Shown here piece after piece: positions 25,973-37,600 of a stretch of 64,000 nucleotides of DNA. A program made the translations under genes and the position numbers. Source of the DNA: Trichoplax sp. H2 (lineage: Eukaryota; Placozoa; Uniplacotomia; Trichoplacea). Position 1 is the stretch's first letter; each line of letters begins with the position of its first letter. The stretch covers positions 1-64,000 of the forward strand of contig NOWV01000113.1 of NCBI GenBank assembly GCA_003344405.1. The letters are read 5' to 3'. The notes under the pieces are model-generated. The model saw only the letters and a list, made by a program, of their open reading frames with translations, was not told the DNA's origin and did not search any database.

Positions 25973-27109
25973 CGCTTAGTAATTTGGAATCATTAAAAAA
26001 AAGAAGCAGTCGGGAAGGACCCCCAAATCGCGATATGATCCAATATTAACGTTTTTTCATTCATATATAGGCCACTTGCGAATTATTCCGTACAAATGAA
26101 TTATAGCCCAACCACGATTAAGAAATGATTGGATGTTTCTGATGACTGCATTTTAGGGTAATGCAATTTATCAGAATTTTAATCGTTGATTGGTTCAATA
26201 TAAATTAATTTCAATCGCTATTGTCGGGCTCCTAAATTGGCTGTAGTCATCCATCAAGGTTAGCATAAGGAATCTGATAATGAAATAATAAATATAACAT
26301 AATACTTTTGTATGTTCAGTTTTGTAGCCGGTATGAGATTTAGCTGCAATTTTACTTTACCCTATAAAATTCAAGGAATTTACCTCATTTATTGCAACAT
26401 AATGGAAGTGGGAGAAACATCTGGAATTTCATAGAGTTGACAGTTTTCAATATTGATGAAAGTGGATACCTAATATGATGATGTAAAGAATACAACTACA
26501 GACTAGATTATTTAAAATCACAGGAGATCGTAATATATAACATTGATGATAGAATTTATTTGTTAGTATTTAAGGTTATTGTGGTCTAATACAAATTTCA
26601 TTTGCAATCTTCAAATTTTTTAATATGATCCTTTTCTTTATCAGGCCATCGATCATGTAAATTTTATTTCATCCATGTGGGATCCCTATCTCTTTACACA
26701 GTATGTAAAGCCTTTTACGGCTATCAATCAATTGATAATTGCGCTAATTAATCACATTACAGCCGCCTTTGGATATGATGCAAGCATTCTATTACGCAAC
26801 TATAGTTGGCGTCGTTAACAGTAAGAAACGTGCAAACATCTGTTAACTAGATATATGTCGAAAATAGATTACTTACAAGACATAGCTAGGTATGCGAGAT
26901 TGATTAATATGTGCAAATTGTTTATGGAAGCAGGATCGGTCATCGCGACAATGTGTTATCTTAGACGCTATCATTGTGTTGGTAAATGTCATTTTTGACC
27001 TTACCAATTTTCAACCGGTGATCAAGTTCTAAATAATTTCCTATCTTCAGCATAGGATTTAATGCAGAATTGCTTCAATCAATTTTAAAACCGTTCTATG
27101 GCAAGCATG
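25973..27109. other. Intergenic upstream of the orphan gene
   Basis: No gene is seen. The 5' end of the minus-strand orphan should have its promoter here. A run of T residues (minus strand) lies about 15 nt upstream of the proposed ATG. Confidence 0.4.
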
Positions 27110-27519
27110 CTGTTCTACTGTAAATATACAACAGAGGATTGTACTATAGTCGCTTCCTATTTTCGTACTTTTTTAATTATATGACTTTACGTGCTATTTT
27201 TAGAGTCCTATTTGCCTTCCTGCAGAGTTGAAACCTGGAAAGATTTAGATCTCGGCTGCGCACAAATGCCTGTTGTAGATCTACTTAAAAGGACCGTGTA
27301 ACTTGATATAGAGTAAAAGTCAGTAAAAACAGACATTAACATACTATTCTTCTGTAAATATATAGTAGAGGATTGTACCACAATCGCTTCCATTTTAAAG
27401 TTCTATCTTCCTTCGCGCAGTATTGAAACTTGAAAAGGTCAGATCTCGGCTGCTCACAATAGACTGTGTAACTTGATACAGAATAATTGTCAGCAAAGTC
27501 AGACATTTTAATATGCAAT
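27110..27519 (+). repeat. Two degenerate tandem repeat units, about 234 bp offset
   Basis: Unit 1 (27110-27343) and unit 2 (27344-27519) share CTGTAAATATA, AGAGGATTGTAC, ATCGCTTCC, AGATCTCGGCTGC and GTGTAACTTGATA in the same order. Unit 2 is shorter because about 60 nt of unit 1 is missing. The short minus-strand open frames here are by-products of the repeat and not genes. Confidence 0.7.
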
Positions 27520-28089
27520 TTGCAATGATGTCAGTAAAAATCACATAACTTGTGCAGGAAATGATAACTTCAGAGCATGTTTCGATATTAAAGTAATTAA
27601 TATTGATGCAATCAGTCCATTACTAAGTGCACGTCTCAAGGTGTCATTGACAGCTATGTCTCCCATCTATTATTGCTCTGCACAGCACGACTTCAATGAA
27701 TGCTAGAATCTTCTCTAGTATGACTTGATAAAAGGCAAATATTCTCATTTATGTACGAGATTAGCTCCGGGCGTTTGTTAGGGCTAATTTAATATCATAG
27801 AAGCTGCTGTTCGCATTCTGCGATCTATATAGAGCACTTTCCGCAGCGCAATTAATCCCAAAATATCAGGTTATTTCAATATTTTTTATATTACGATGAG
27901 GTTTAGTAAGGATTGTAGAACTAGAATCTATATCATGGCTGTATGATTACAATATATCGAGAATTTGATCTTGGAAATTTCAGACAAGAACTACTAAAAT
28001 TTTTGTAGCAGGTTCGTGCAGGGACTTCTAAAAAGACCCTTGCTTCCTGTCCACAGTACAATCACCGCACTGGCGTCCATGATGGGTTT

Positions 28090-28317
28090 TGTTATGTATG
28101 TAAGAATACAGTGACTTGTTGTACTGCACCTAACGTGTTAGCATAAGATAAGGTAATGAATTACTAAGATAAGGGTATAATACGCCATTACAGCTATACT
28201 ATTTAAATGCAGTAAATCCTAAATAAAAGAGACTTTTTTCAGTAAGCTTACTAGTAGGAGTGTATCAAAGTTCCTCGTGTTAACGTTAACGACTAAGAGT
28301 GGAAACACAACGGGTTT
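28090..28317. mobile_element. 228-bp insertion/deletion flanked by GGGTTT
   Basis: GGGTTT at 28084-28089 and again at 28312-28317 brackets sequence that is absent from the second copy, where GGGTTT occurs once at 28960-28964. This is either an insertion with a 6-bp target duplication or a deletion between short repeats. I see no clear terminal inverted repeats and no coding capacity. Confidence 0.45.
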
Positions 28318-28483
28318 GACTACACTCCGACTGACAGCCAGCTGGACTGCTATAGACAATCACTCAATGATCGACTTGTCCGTGTACAGTATTAGTACAG
28401 TACTGTATATTAGGTCATGGTCTGTCTGGATATCTGTACATCCGTTGCAAAACCGTATGACGCGCAAAAGTGAACAGTAGTGT

Positions 28484-28535
28484 GTGGTCACTGCGCAAGT
28501 GCAGCGCCGCCGCCTAAGTGCTCACAGCAAGCAAG
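28484..28535 (+). promoter_or_regulatory. GC-rich 5' flank of DCTN4, gap-left copy
   Basis: A short GC-rich island in AT-rich surroundings contains CTGCGCAAGTGC (28491-28502), similar to an NRF-1-type palindrome, and GCCGCCGCC just before the start codon. The start context CAAGATGGCGAC resembles a YY1-type element. Such features are common at animal housekeeping promoters; function here is inferred. Confidence 0.35.
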
Positions 28536-28679
28536 ATGGCGACTATTGGGATAGGGCCGCTTGCAACTGGTGCTCACGTCCTGTATTCCTGCTCCTGCAA
28601 GGAATTGGGAGAATTGGAAAGAATGTATTTTTGTAGACATTGCTTGAAGTTAAGATGTATCGATTGTGTATCTAACGAG
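28536..28679 (+). pseudogene. Duplicate DCTN4 exon 1 left of the gap (probably the other allele)
   Basis: This is the same 48 codons as 29173-29316, ATGGCG to AACGAG followed by GTAAAG. I see no coding difference between them. The copy is most likely an assembly duplicate of one haplotype and not a second functional exon. If real, it would offer an alternative promoter and first exon for DCTN4. Confidence 0.6.
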
Positions 28680-28714
28680 GTAAAGTAGCGATTACAAAGA
28701 AATGAAATCCAATT

Positions 28715-28734
28715 NNNNNNNNNNNNNNNNNNNN
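28715..28734. other. Assembly gap (20 N)
   Basis: Twenty N residues of unknown true length. Sequence on both sides is near-identical, so the real gap may be negative (overlapping contigs). Confidence 0.99.
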
Positions 28735-29351
28735 AAAATATCAGGTTATTTCAATATTTTTTATATTACGATGAGGTTTAGTAAGGATTGTAGAACTAGA
28801 ATCTATATCATGGCTGTATGATTACAATATATCGAGAATTTGATCTTGGAAATTTCAGACAAGAACTACTAAAATTTTTGTAGCAGGTTCGTGCAGGGAC
28901 TTCTAAAAAGACCCTTGCTTCCTGTCCACAGTACAATCACCGCACTGGCGTCCATGATGGGTTTGACTACACTCCGACTGACAGCCAGCTGGACTGCTAT
29001 AGACAATCACTCAATGATCGACTTGTCCGCGTATTAGTACAGTATATGAGGTTATGGTCTGTCTGGATATCTGTACATCCGTTGCAAAACCGTATGACGC
29101 GCAAAAGTGAACAGGAGTGTGTGGTCACTGCGCAAGTGCAACGCCGCCGCTTAAGTGCTCACAGCAAGCAAGATGGCGACTATTGGGATAGGGCCGCTTG
29201 CAACTGGTGCTCACGTCCTGTATTCCTGCTCCTGCAAGGAATTGGGAGAATTGGAAAGAATGTATTTTTGTAGACATTGCTTGAAGTTAAGATGTATCGA
29301 TTGTGTATCTAACGAGGTAAAGTAGCGATTACAAAGAAATGAAATCCAATT
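28735..29351 (+). repeat. Second copy of the duplicated segment (continuous with DCTN4)
   Basis: Matches 27860-28714 but lacks the 228-bp insertion. It carries substitutions such as GCAACGCCGCCGCTT in place of GCAGCGCCGCCGCCT. It is joined without interruption to the rest of DCTN4. Confidence 0.85.
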
Positions 29352-32300
29352 GAATAGTGTCTACAGCTTTAAGTTAGTCAGTCGTCTAGTTCGCTGCCGA
29401 ATGATGGAAAATAATTCGAAACAATTATGGTCGTTTTTCATTTCCGGTCATCGATTTTTCATCGTTGATTTTGGTTATATTGTTCAATTCTATGCAATGA
29501 TAACAATCTTATATATCCAGTCGCAGATCTTTCATGATTGATTTTAGAAGCACACTTATACAGTTCAATACAATGCAATTATAGTAATCTACGGTAATAG
29601 TGCTTAGCGTACTCGTATATCAAGTCATAGATTTTTATCGTTGATTTTAGATATACTATTACACTTGTACTGTTCAGTTCTATGCAATGATAGCACAATT
29701 TTATATTAAATCTTGATAACAAGTCATGGATTTTCATCATTGATATTAGAAGTACGGTTTAATTCCATGTAACGATAGCCGTCGTATGTATTCACTTATC
29801 CATCTTTCATCGTTGATTTTAGACATACGCGTACACTTAAACAGCTCAATTCTATGCAATAATGGCCGTCTTTTTTATTCAGTCATAGATCTTTTATCGT
29901 TAATTTTAAATGCACAGTCTAATACTACGCAATGATAGCCATCTTATGTATCCAGTCGAACATCTTTCATCGTTGATTTTAGATTTACACCTGTCCTGTA
30001 TAGTTCAATTTTATATAATGGTAGTGTGGTGAATGGGTTTTATAACCCCTTAGGTTCGCAATCCAAGAAATATGAGTTATTAAAATTGAGCAAATCTCTA
30101 ACTTGACAAAATTATTATTATTATACCTCAAATTACTACAATACTGCTGTGATGAGCTGATACCACCACAAATAGCCATCTTACATATTCAGCCATAGAT
30201 CTTTCATCGTGATTGTAGATGTAAAGCATAATTCTATGCATTGATTTTATGTCCAGTCTTACAGTACATCTTTCATCGTTGATTTTAGATGTACACCTCA
30301 AAAATTGTTGATTAACTTTATGCAAAATTTGCTACAACTTTTTTAAGTGTTACAATACTTTGATGATTTGACAGGTGGCATTGTACGTCTAACAACTTTG
30401 GTTTTGATTTGCCTGTATCTGTAAATAGGTTGAATCGTTTTTTTGTCCAACTTGCTTAGAAAGTATGCCATCGGCTGAGGCTAGACAAAAAAGAAATAGG
30501 TAAGTGATAGGATTGTTGTCCCTCTTGCCTGATATGATAACTATATTTGAACTAGACATTTGACCAGTGGAATTGATCTCACATTAAAATTATTAAAGTC
30601 ACCCCTGTACGTATAAGCAGGGACGATTAAGTAAAAATTCGTGAAGGAAACTTTTCTTCTCGTCCAACATGGTTCATTATTACTACTTTAAGGATAATGT
30701 AGAATGCAATGAATTACTGTAAAAAGTTTTTCGTTGTACTACACATATACGAACACTGTATCTATTGTATTAACGAGTCGTGCAGTAATTGATGTACTAA
30801 GGCATTTATGAATGTCTATATTGTAGATGCAGCAATTGTTTGGAATGTCCCTTATGCACCAACACTTTATCGGTCATTGCTACAGCCACTGATGAGCCAG
30901 CAACTTTGGATAATGATAAAGAACCTGAAACTGAGCAAAAGAATGATACTGACTGTAAGATATTCACAATTACAGTATTCCGGCCAATTCTATGACGTCT
31001 CAGTACATGCTACATTTTCATGATATTTTAACTACTTGATAATTATTCTACTCTTTTTAGTGAGTAAAATTTGATAATAGCTTATTATTATTCCAAAATA
31101 TGCGTAGCTAAGGAAAACCATCCCGACAAAGAAGACTCTGAAGATAAATTATATTACTTGAGTTGCGGATTTTGTCGTTGGACATCAAGAGATATTGGCT
31201 TACCGGATCAACAACAGAGTAGTGGGAAATGGCCCGAAGTAGAATTTCAAAATGCCAATAAGGTAAATTCGTTTAGTTTGATTTATTTGTAATCGTTCTC
31301 TAAGAGCATGTAAATGCATATCAAATACCAGCTCTTAATTGACTGAAACGCGAATATATCTTCATCGGATGATTTTGACTAGGTTAACGAGCTGATAGAG
31401 TATTATCGCGGGGTTGAACAATTAGAAAGGGCTGAAAAAGATATAAAGATTCATAAAAGACGGAGGAGTACGTACATGTCAATTGGAACGGTAAGTTATC
31501 TGAATCTCAATAACAATGCTAGTTTTGCTTGATTGAGCGGCTAATGTTGTTTGCTGTATTCAATAGTGTCTAACAATTACTTTCCTAACTTGCCTCCAGG
31601 GTAAAATTTCTAGTTTTCAAAGGCGAAGCATGCATTCGCGAACTTCGAATGCATCTGCCATTTCGCTCGGGTCGTAAGTTGATAGCGAAGACTACGTGTA
31701 CATTATAGAGTTTCTTAACGTTATGGATGGAAATAACTGTTATCAATGAGAGGAAATAATGTCATCTTATTCAACGTAGTTTCCAAATAGCCACTGGTCA
31801 AAAACCTAAGGATGCTGGCGTCAGTCAGTCAACCGAAGATCCGAAACGCACCTCAGAAGACATTCTGGAAGTTGGAAGTGAACAAAGTAATGGAATTAAT
31901 TTAAACTGTAGATTAAACCGGTTATATTACTCATTATTAGACAACTTTATCCACTATTATATGTCGATGATAAAATTTGCATATTTATATTGTATTTAGT
32001 TACAGGCCTAATGCAGAGACTCTGTTTTCCTAGTTGTCAGCCGAGCAAAGTAAAGTATGTTTATAATTTTTCGTCATGGTGATTGCAGCATATGTATTGC
32101 TTTGGTGATAATATTAACATTAGTGCGATTTCAGTACTTGTGCAGCATAAGTAATCGAATCACTTCTTTGTATGTGTAGAGATTTAATGCCTATTCGTAA
32201 GCATTTGCTAGCGAAAAAGTCCCAACGTTGTAAGGTTGGTTTGAATAGCCAAGCTACACTTTTGTGTAACTATTTTTAAATTCTTTAATGATTGTTGATA

Positions 32301-33371
32301 ATAAGATTGTTGCAATTCCCATTGTCTGCAAATACAGGAATGCGAACATAATTTATGCAAGCCAGAATTTAATCCATCTTCAATCAAGTTCAAGATACAA
32401 CTGGTAGCTTGGTCAGTCTAAAGCATTCTAAACATAAACTTTAATTATTAACGTTATACTGAATTTACAGATTTTAATTGGTATGTACTTTATCAATAGG
32501 CAATATACTCCACGCGTCATTATCACCCAGGTTCCAGACCTCTTGTTTAATCAGGTATGAACTCTTCTCCAGTGTATGTAATGCGATCCGGGTAGCAATA
32601 TCGGTAGTCGTTTTTTCACGGAACCACTATCCGTTTACGATTCAAAATATTGATACAGGAGAATAAAGTCACTTTAACAATCATCAATCCTTTGGATGCG
32701 AGCGTAAAGTTCATCTTATCGCCACTGACCTTAAATGAAGATAAGCCAGTTCCGTTTCCTCAAACTGCTGAGGTAGGATTATAATGGCCAAGTTGTATTT
32801 TAATTGCTCGCTTTATTTTAGTATTTAAATTTCTTAAAAATGAATCGTTTCTTTAGATAATTCCACCGGAAAAAGAGTTAATACTTTCAGCGAAAGATGA
32901 TTCAGCAGAATTTGACTATAGCGAAACTGCAGCATCTACTTTTAATGACGATCCTAGGTAAATTTATGTGCTAATGCGAAAATTTCCCGCTTAATAGTGT
33001 AATGTTATTGTTATCAATTTTGTCGTTGATGTAAAATTTGTATTTGTCGTGCACAAATAAAAGGATTGTGCTGGCAAGAAGAGCTAACAGACTTAGTATT
33101 TATTGTCGAATAATACCGAAGAAAGCTTTCGGCCACGTTAAGGTATTTAATTATATTTGTGAAAAGATTTACTTACTACTTTGCTTTAGTATTTCATGCA
33201 AGTAGCAAATTATTGACATTTTATATAATTTATTATGCGCCTTTATAGTGCTCAGTGGTGCTAAAATATGACGGAAAAAGCATAAAGAAAGGTGATGCTG
33301 AGGCCTCGTGGATTGAACATCATGTACATTTAAATTTAGGAATAGTTTCTACAAAGCATAAGCAGACTTGA
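29173..33371 (+). CDS. DCTN4: Dynactin subunit 4 (p62)
   Basis: Exons: 29173-29316, 30429-30499, 30827-30954, 31108-31262, 31383-31490, 31600-31673, 31780-31886, 32006-32054, 32180-32234, 32338-32411, 32500-32554, 32659-32772, 32857-32957, 33064-33142, 33249-33371. They total 1437 nt (478 aa; human 460). The zinc-binding N terminus shows Cys pairs C33/C36, C41/C44, C54/C57 ([15 protein letters not shown]), C73/C76 and C79/C82. The family signature [14 protein letters not shown] follows at residues 132-145. A further pair lies at C296/C299 ([16 protein letters not shown]). The C-terminal beta region ends [11 protein letters not shown]. In animals p62 caps the pointed end of the dynactin Arp1 filament and helps dynein bind cargo. 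It is unrelated in function to the neighbouring P4HA genes. The exon 1 used here is the one continuous with the gene. Confidence 0.93.
29400..30300 (+). repeat. Minisatellite-like tandem repeat in DCTN4 intron 1
   Basis: Around nine diverged units spaced about 75-100 bp apart share (C)ATCTTTCATCGTTGATTTT followed by AGAT, then (T)ATGCAATGATAGCCATCTTATG and CAGTC. Clear cores lie near 29453, 29626, 29801, 29961 and 30267. The array fills most of the intron. Spacer length varies, so it is not a CRISPR-type array. Confidence 0.75.
30025..30172. mobile_element. MITE-like insertion inside the intronic repeat
   Basis: The 148-bp segment starts TGTGGTG and ends CACCACAAA, so the ends are imperfect inverted repeats. 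TAG flanks both sides (30022-30024, 30173-30175). Removing it restores the repeat consensus AATGGTAGCCATCTTA and normal unit spacing. It is too short to encode a transposase, so it would be non-autonomous. Confidence 0.55.
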
Positions 33372-34683
33372 TGGAATGACATATCATAGAGTCTACAGTT
33401 GAGTCGCAGCCTTTTTGTTTTAAGACAGATGTAATATAGATTGTTAGCCTGTTATATCAATAAATAATATTTTTAAAGTTTTTCGCAATTTGTCCCTGGA
33501 AATGTATTTGTATCATATGTTAATTTAAAATTTTTGTTAGAGTTAGGCTTCCCGTTGTCTAATTTTACACTCACTAAGTTATCAATGGTGTATTTTCTCG
33601 GCAATGATAATTTTAATCTATTTTTACTTTCGTGCTTAGCTAGAGATCTACTGAATGTTACTATAGTAACTCTTAAATTATAGCAAAAGAAAAGAACTTA
33701 TTTTTCGCTGAAGATAATATTGTATTGATGGCGTCTTTTGAATACTGTTGATTGTCGTACTTCAATGGGAATATGAAGTGTTGTAAATAATATCGTAACG
33801 ACTGTTAAAAATAAAGCAACCGCAATTACAAACTATCGATTATTGTGTATTTACATTTGTACAATTGTTTTGATACTGCAGTAAGAGAAAGGTTAATGCA
33901 AATGGTTTCTTAGCTGTTTATCACACTTAATGATACATTTACGAACAAATTTTAATACTGAGTGACTGTTGATAATATTTAAGAGTTACATGTAGATCAT
34001 TATTCAACGTCATCAAACGAAACACTTACTTTGACATGAGGGTTGAGGTAAATATGGCAATTTTGATATTTTATTTACGTCTAGACCTAACTATCATAAC
34101 AATTCACAATGTCTAAATTAAGAGCATCATAACCAGATTATCATTACAAATATCAATTACTCTAGTAACCAAATTTATTATTTATCGTTTCTTTTTAGTG
34201 GGTGTAAGCGTACAATAGACTTATACGTAATACTTCCTCAATTAACTTAATCGAAACTAGCTACAAGATTTCGTCTAGAATTCATTCTTCATGATCGCCT
34301 GTAGTGGAGCAGGCAATAATTTTATTCGTTAAAGCGTACTATTGGCCTGCAATTTTGTATTTACTAAGAAGGAAAGATAATTATTTAAGGCTCACATAAA
34401 GTTACTGTTAGTCTTTCTATTACTCTCTAATGAAAGATTACACTAGGTTCAATTTAAAAAGGATACCGGTGTATGATTGATCACGTATTTGTTATTAGAA
34501 AGCTTAGCAATAATTTTTTATTATCGATCATTCTACTTATTCGTATTTCATGCGTATAGAAAAATCTTTTCATCTAATATCGCTAAAATATTGTTTATTA
34601 CTATTCTAATACTCAACCATTATAATTCAGCGCATAAAAATGAGAATTAAGTCACATACTGTTATATCTAGTAGAAAAAGAAA
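33372..34683. other. Intergenic between DCTN4 and P4HA copy D
   Basis: No gene is seen. AATAAATAAT at about 33461 is a plausible polyadenylation signal for DCTN4, about 90 nt past its stop. Confidence 0.45.
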
Positions 34684-37600
34684 ATGAACATTGGCAAGAT
34701 CGCTATGATTTGGCTTAGTTACTTGCTGTTCAACTTACATTTATCTCTCGATTTATTCCATTCAGGTAAGGTTTTATCAATTTATTCATTCACGTAAAAG
34801 TATAACATCGACTACAGTAAAGAATTAAGATTATAAATGACTGTAAATATTTAAACTATTTTGGAAGACCTCACCAGTTGCCAAGTAATTTCAAATACCT
34901 AGTCAATGTCTACTTGACACCAATTTGAGAGTAAATACTCAACGGCATGCTTAACTGCCGCAGTATATAAGATCAATGGCAGAGTATAATATCTGCTAGC
35001 ATCGCTTACTGATTTGATTGTAACACATTGCATTTATTATTAAAAATTTTGACAGTGTGTCGAGCATCGACACCGATAGGCAATATTTTAAACTTATAGT
35101 TTTACTAATGGGGATCAGATACGATTATTTGCTTAATTAATTTTTTCATACTTCTCCATTTTCAGTTTATGTAATCGTCCTATTTTAAATCCAATATCGT
35201 AGTAAATATTTAAAATGTCAAGAATAAAATCGTCAAAAATATTATGTTTGTAGTCATTATATATTTTTAAACAAGATTCAATTCGATGATCTATTTTTAC
35301 TATATAAAAGCATACCTCGATATCCCAAGTGACACTGGTCCGATCATAATTAAGCATAATTCAATTTGATGTGAAGAAGAATTTATTTTAACTAAAATCG
35401 ATCACAATTTGAATTAATTATAATTAAGGTACTGGTGCGAATCTATCCTTCGCAATTAGCGATGTTGAGAAATTGATAAAACTAGAAACGACCCTTTCTC
35501 GAAATCTACATCGCTACGTTATGTTAGAAAGAGATAAAATTCAAGGATTAGAGCACCTTTTGAATATAATTGCGAATGATATAGATGATCACGAAAGGAG
35601 TAATAAAGATGGCGAGCTACCATTGGCTAAGTTTCTGCTTATTAAGCGATTTGTACAGCATTGGCAGAAAGTTTATAAGATATCAATGGCTAAGAGCAAT
35701 CAATGTAAGCAATTTAAAATAGAGAATTTACACAGATTCCATTAGATTCCTACGTATAAGCTATTTATAACACGATGCAGTAAATAAATATTTAGACCGT
35801 ACAGTGTGAACTAGTGTACAGCGAATGGGTACTTGATTTTCTGTAGTGTATTAAGTTTTTATAGGGTATTTATTAAGTATTACTTTCAAATATAAACTAA
35901 AATAATTAATAATAAAGTACGAATAATGTCATATTTTAGCTTTTGTACCGGGTTATGATGTCATTAGTAGGACTAATTACTATATTTTTTTCCGTATTTA
36001 TGCATACATGCTTAGTTATGTTGAAATTATTGGCCGCAGCGAAAAGATTATTTCCCTCAATAGATGATTTAAATTATACAATAAAATCAATATTGCGACT
36101 ACAAGAGGTATACCATCTATCAGAAAGGGACTTATATCACGGAATTATTCAAGGTAGTAATCCTTTAGGATTCAAATTAAATTGGCATGACTGTATTAAG
36201 ATGGCAAATGGTGCAAAAGATAAAAAAAATTACTATCGAGCTTACAATTGGGCTATTGAAGCTGCTAAATATTGGAATAAAACAGGTTTAATTAAGCAAC
36301 ATGAACAAGTTAAGAGGAGAATTTTACAGCCTTTAGCTATCTCTGCCTTTCAGGTAATACTAGCTACTCTATAATTCTCAAGAAATGGCTACAAATTTTT
36401 AAAAGAAGTAACGACTTAACAACATAATTACATATATCTTAAAATGAAAAAAATACCACAGTATCCAATTAAGAAGCAAAAATGACGCGATATTTAAAAT
36501 GGAAATACAAATTTTTATAATTTTAATGTTAAAAAATTTTTTATTTTTTTAATAAATTTCGATTCGATTCAAGATTGGTAAGATCCAAGATGCACTGCAT
36601 TATGTCCAAGAATTACTAAAATTAGGTACTGCTTTAGATTAAATTTGATATATCTTTACTTACTGGATATATAAACTTGCAAAATTTTCGAAATATGGTA
36701 CAGTATTATATTACTTATCGGAGAGAAATATATTTATTTATTTTAGAAATAGTTCAAAAATGGCTTCATAGGTATTTAGAAGGGATAACGTAGCATTAAT
36801 TTATATTATGTAGTTAGCATTTGATAAATTTAGTCTAAATGTAATGCTAGTCGCTTATTCGTATAAAATAATAAACGAAGATTTTGAAATTAGGAGATTA
36901 AGACGATGAAACAGATCATCCTTAATTCGTTTAAAGACTCTTTTGAGTCGAAAGTATTAAATTAATTCCATATTTTATTAATTTTAAAAATCAATCCAAT
37001 CTATATATTGATTTGTAACTGATAGACTATCAGCATTCTTCGAGATGTCACAAATATTTAGCTGGTACAATGTATTATAGGATTTTTGATAATCACATCG
37101 TTACTGATAGTATGTGCATTTATGCTTTTGTATCCGGTATCAAAGTATTAGATAATATTAGCAAATTATCACATATTATGAGCCACTCTAAATCCTATAA
37201 CTAGATCCGAATGATAAATTCGCAAACGAAGGTTATCAGAAGTGCAAGAAAGCTATTTCTCAGAGTAATGGAACCGAAGCTAATAAAATGGAAAACCATG
37301 TTAAACGTAACCTTCAAACTAAATTGGATTACTTACCAACCTATACTAAACTGTGTCGTAGTCATAAGGTACAGATACTATACACTACGCATCGGTATGT
37401 CTTCTTTATAATTACATAATTATAGAACGTGGATCTAGTAGTAGTAATCGTAAACACCCCATATTTTTATTAGAAATGTAGTGCGTATACATGATGCAAA
37501 AGTGATTTAAGTATTTGTTTTATTGCATGCCCTAGAATTAGGTTTGTAGGTCATTCCTGATAATAAAATTATCTCGTAATCTTATATTATACCTATTAAA

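Larger units (their letters stand above)
27860..28714 (+). repeat. First copy of the segment duplicated across the gap (carries DCTN4 exon 1)
   Basis: From AAAATATCAGG at 27860 to the gap, this sequence is repeated at 28735-29351 with few differences. This copy has 228 extra bp at 28090-28317 and a slightly longer stretch near 28381-28410. It ends exactly at the Ns, while the other copy starts exactly after them. That is the pattern of two overlapping contig ends that were not merged. Confidence 0.85.

Noticed and set aside
28277-28480. Plus-strand frames in the duplicated segment (also 29046-29273)
   Set aside because: They overlap the DCTN4 promoter and exon 1 in a different frame.
29400-30300. 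CRISPR-like repeat-spacer look of the intronic array
   Set aside because: Repeats are diverged, spacers are themselves similar, and the context is an animal intron.
35133-35357. 74-codon minus-strand frame in intron 1 of copy D
   Set aside because: AT-rich chance frame with no support.
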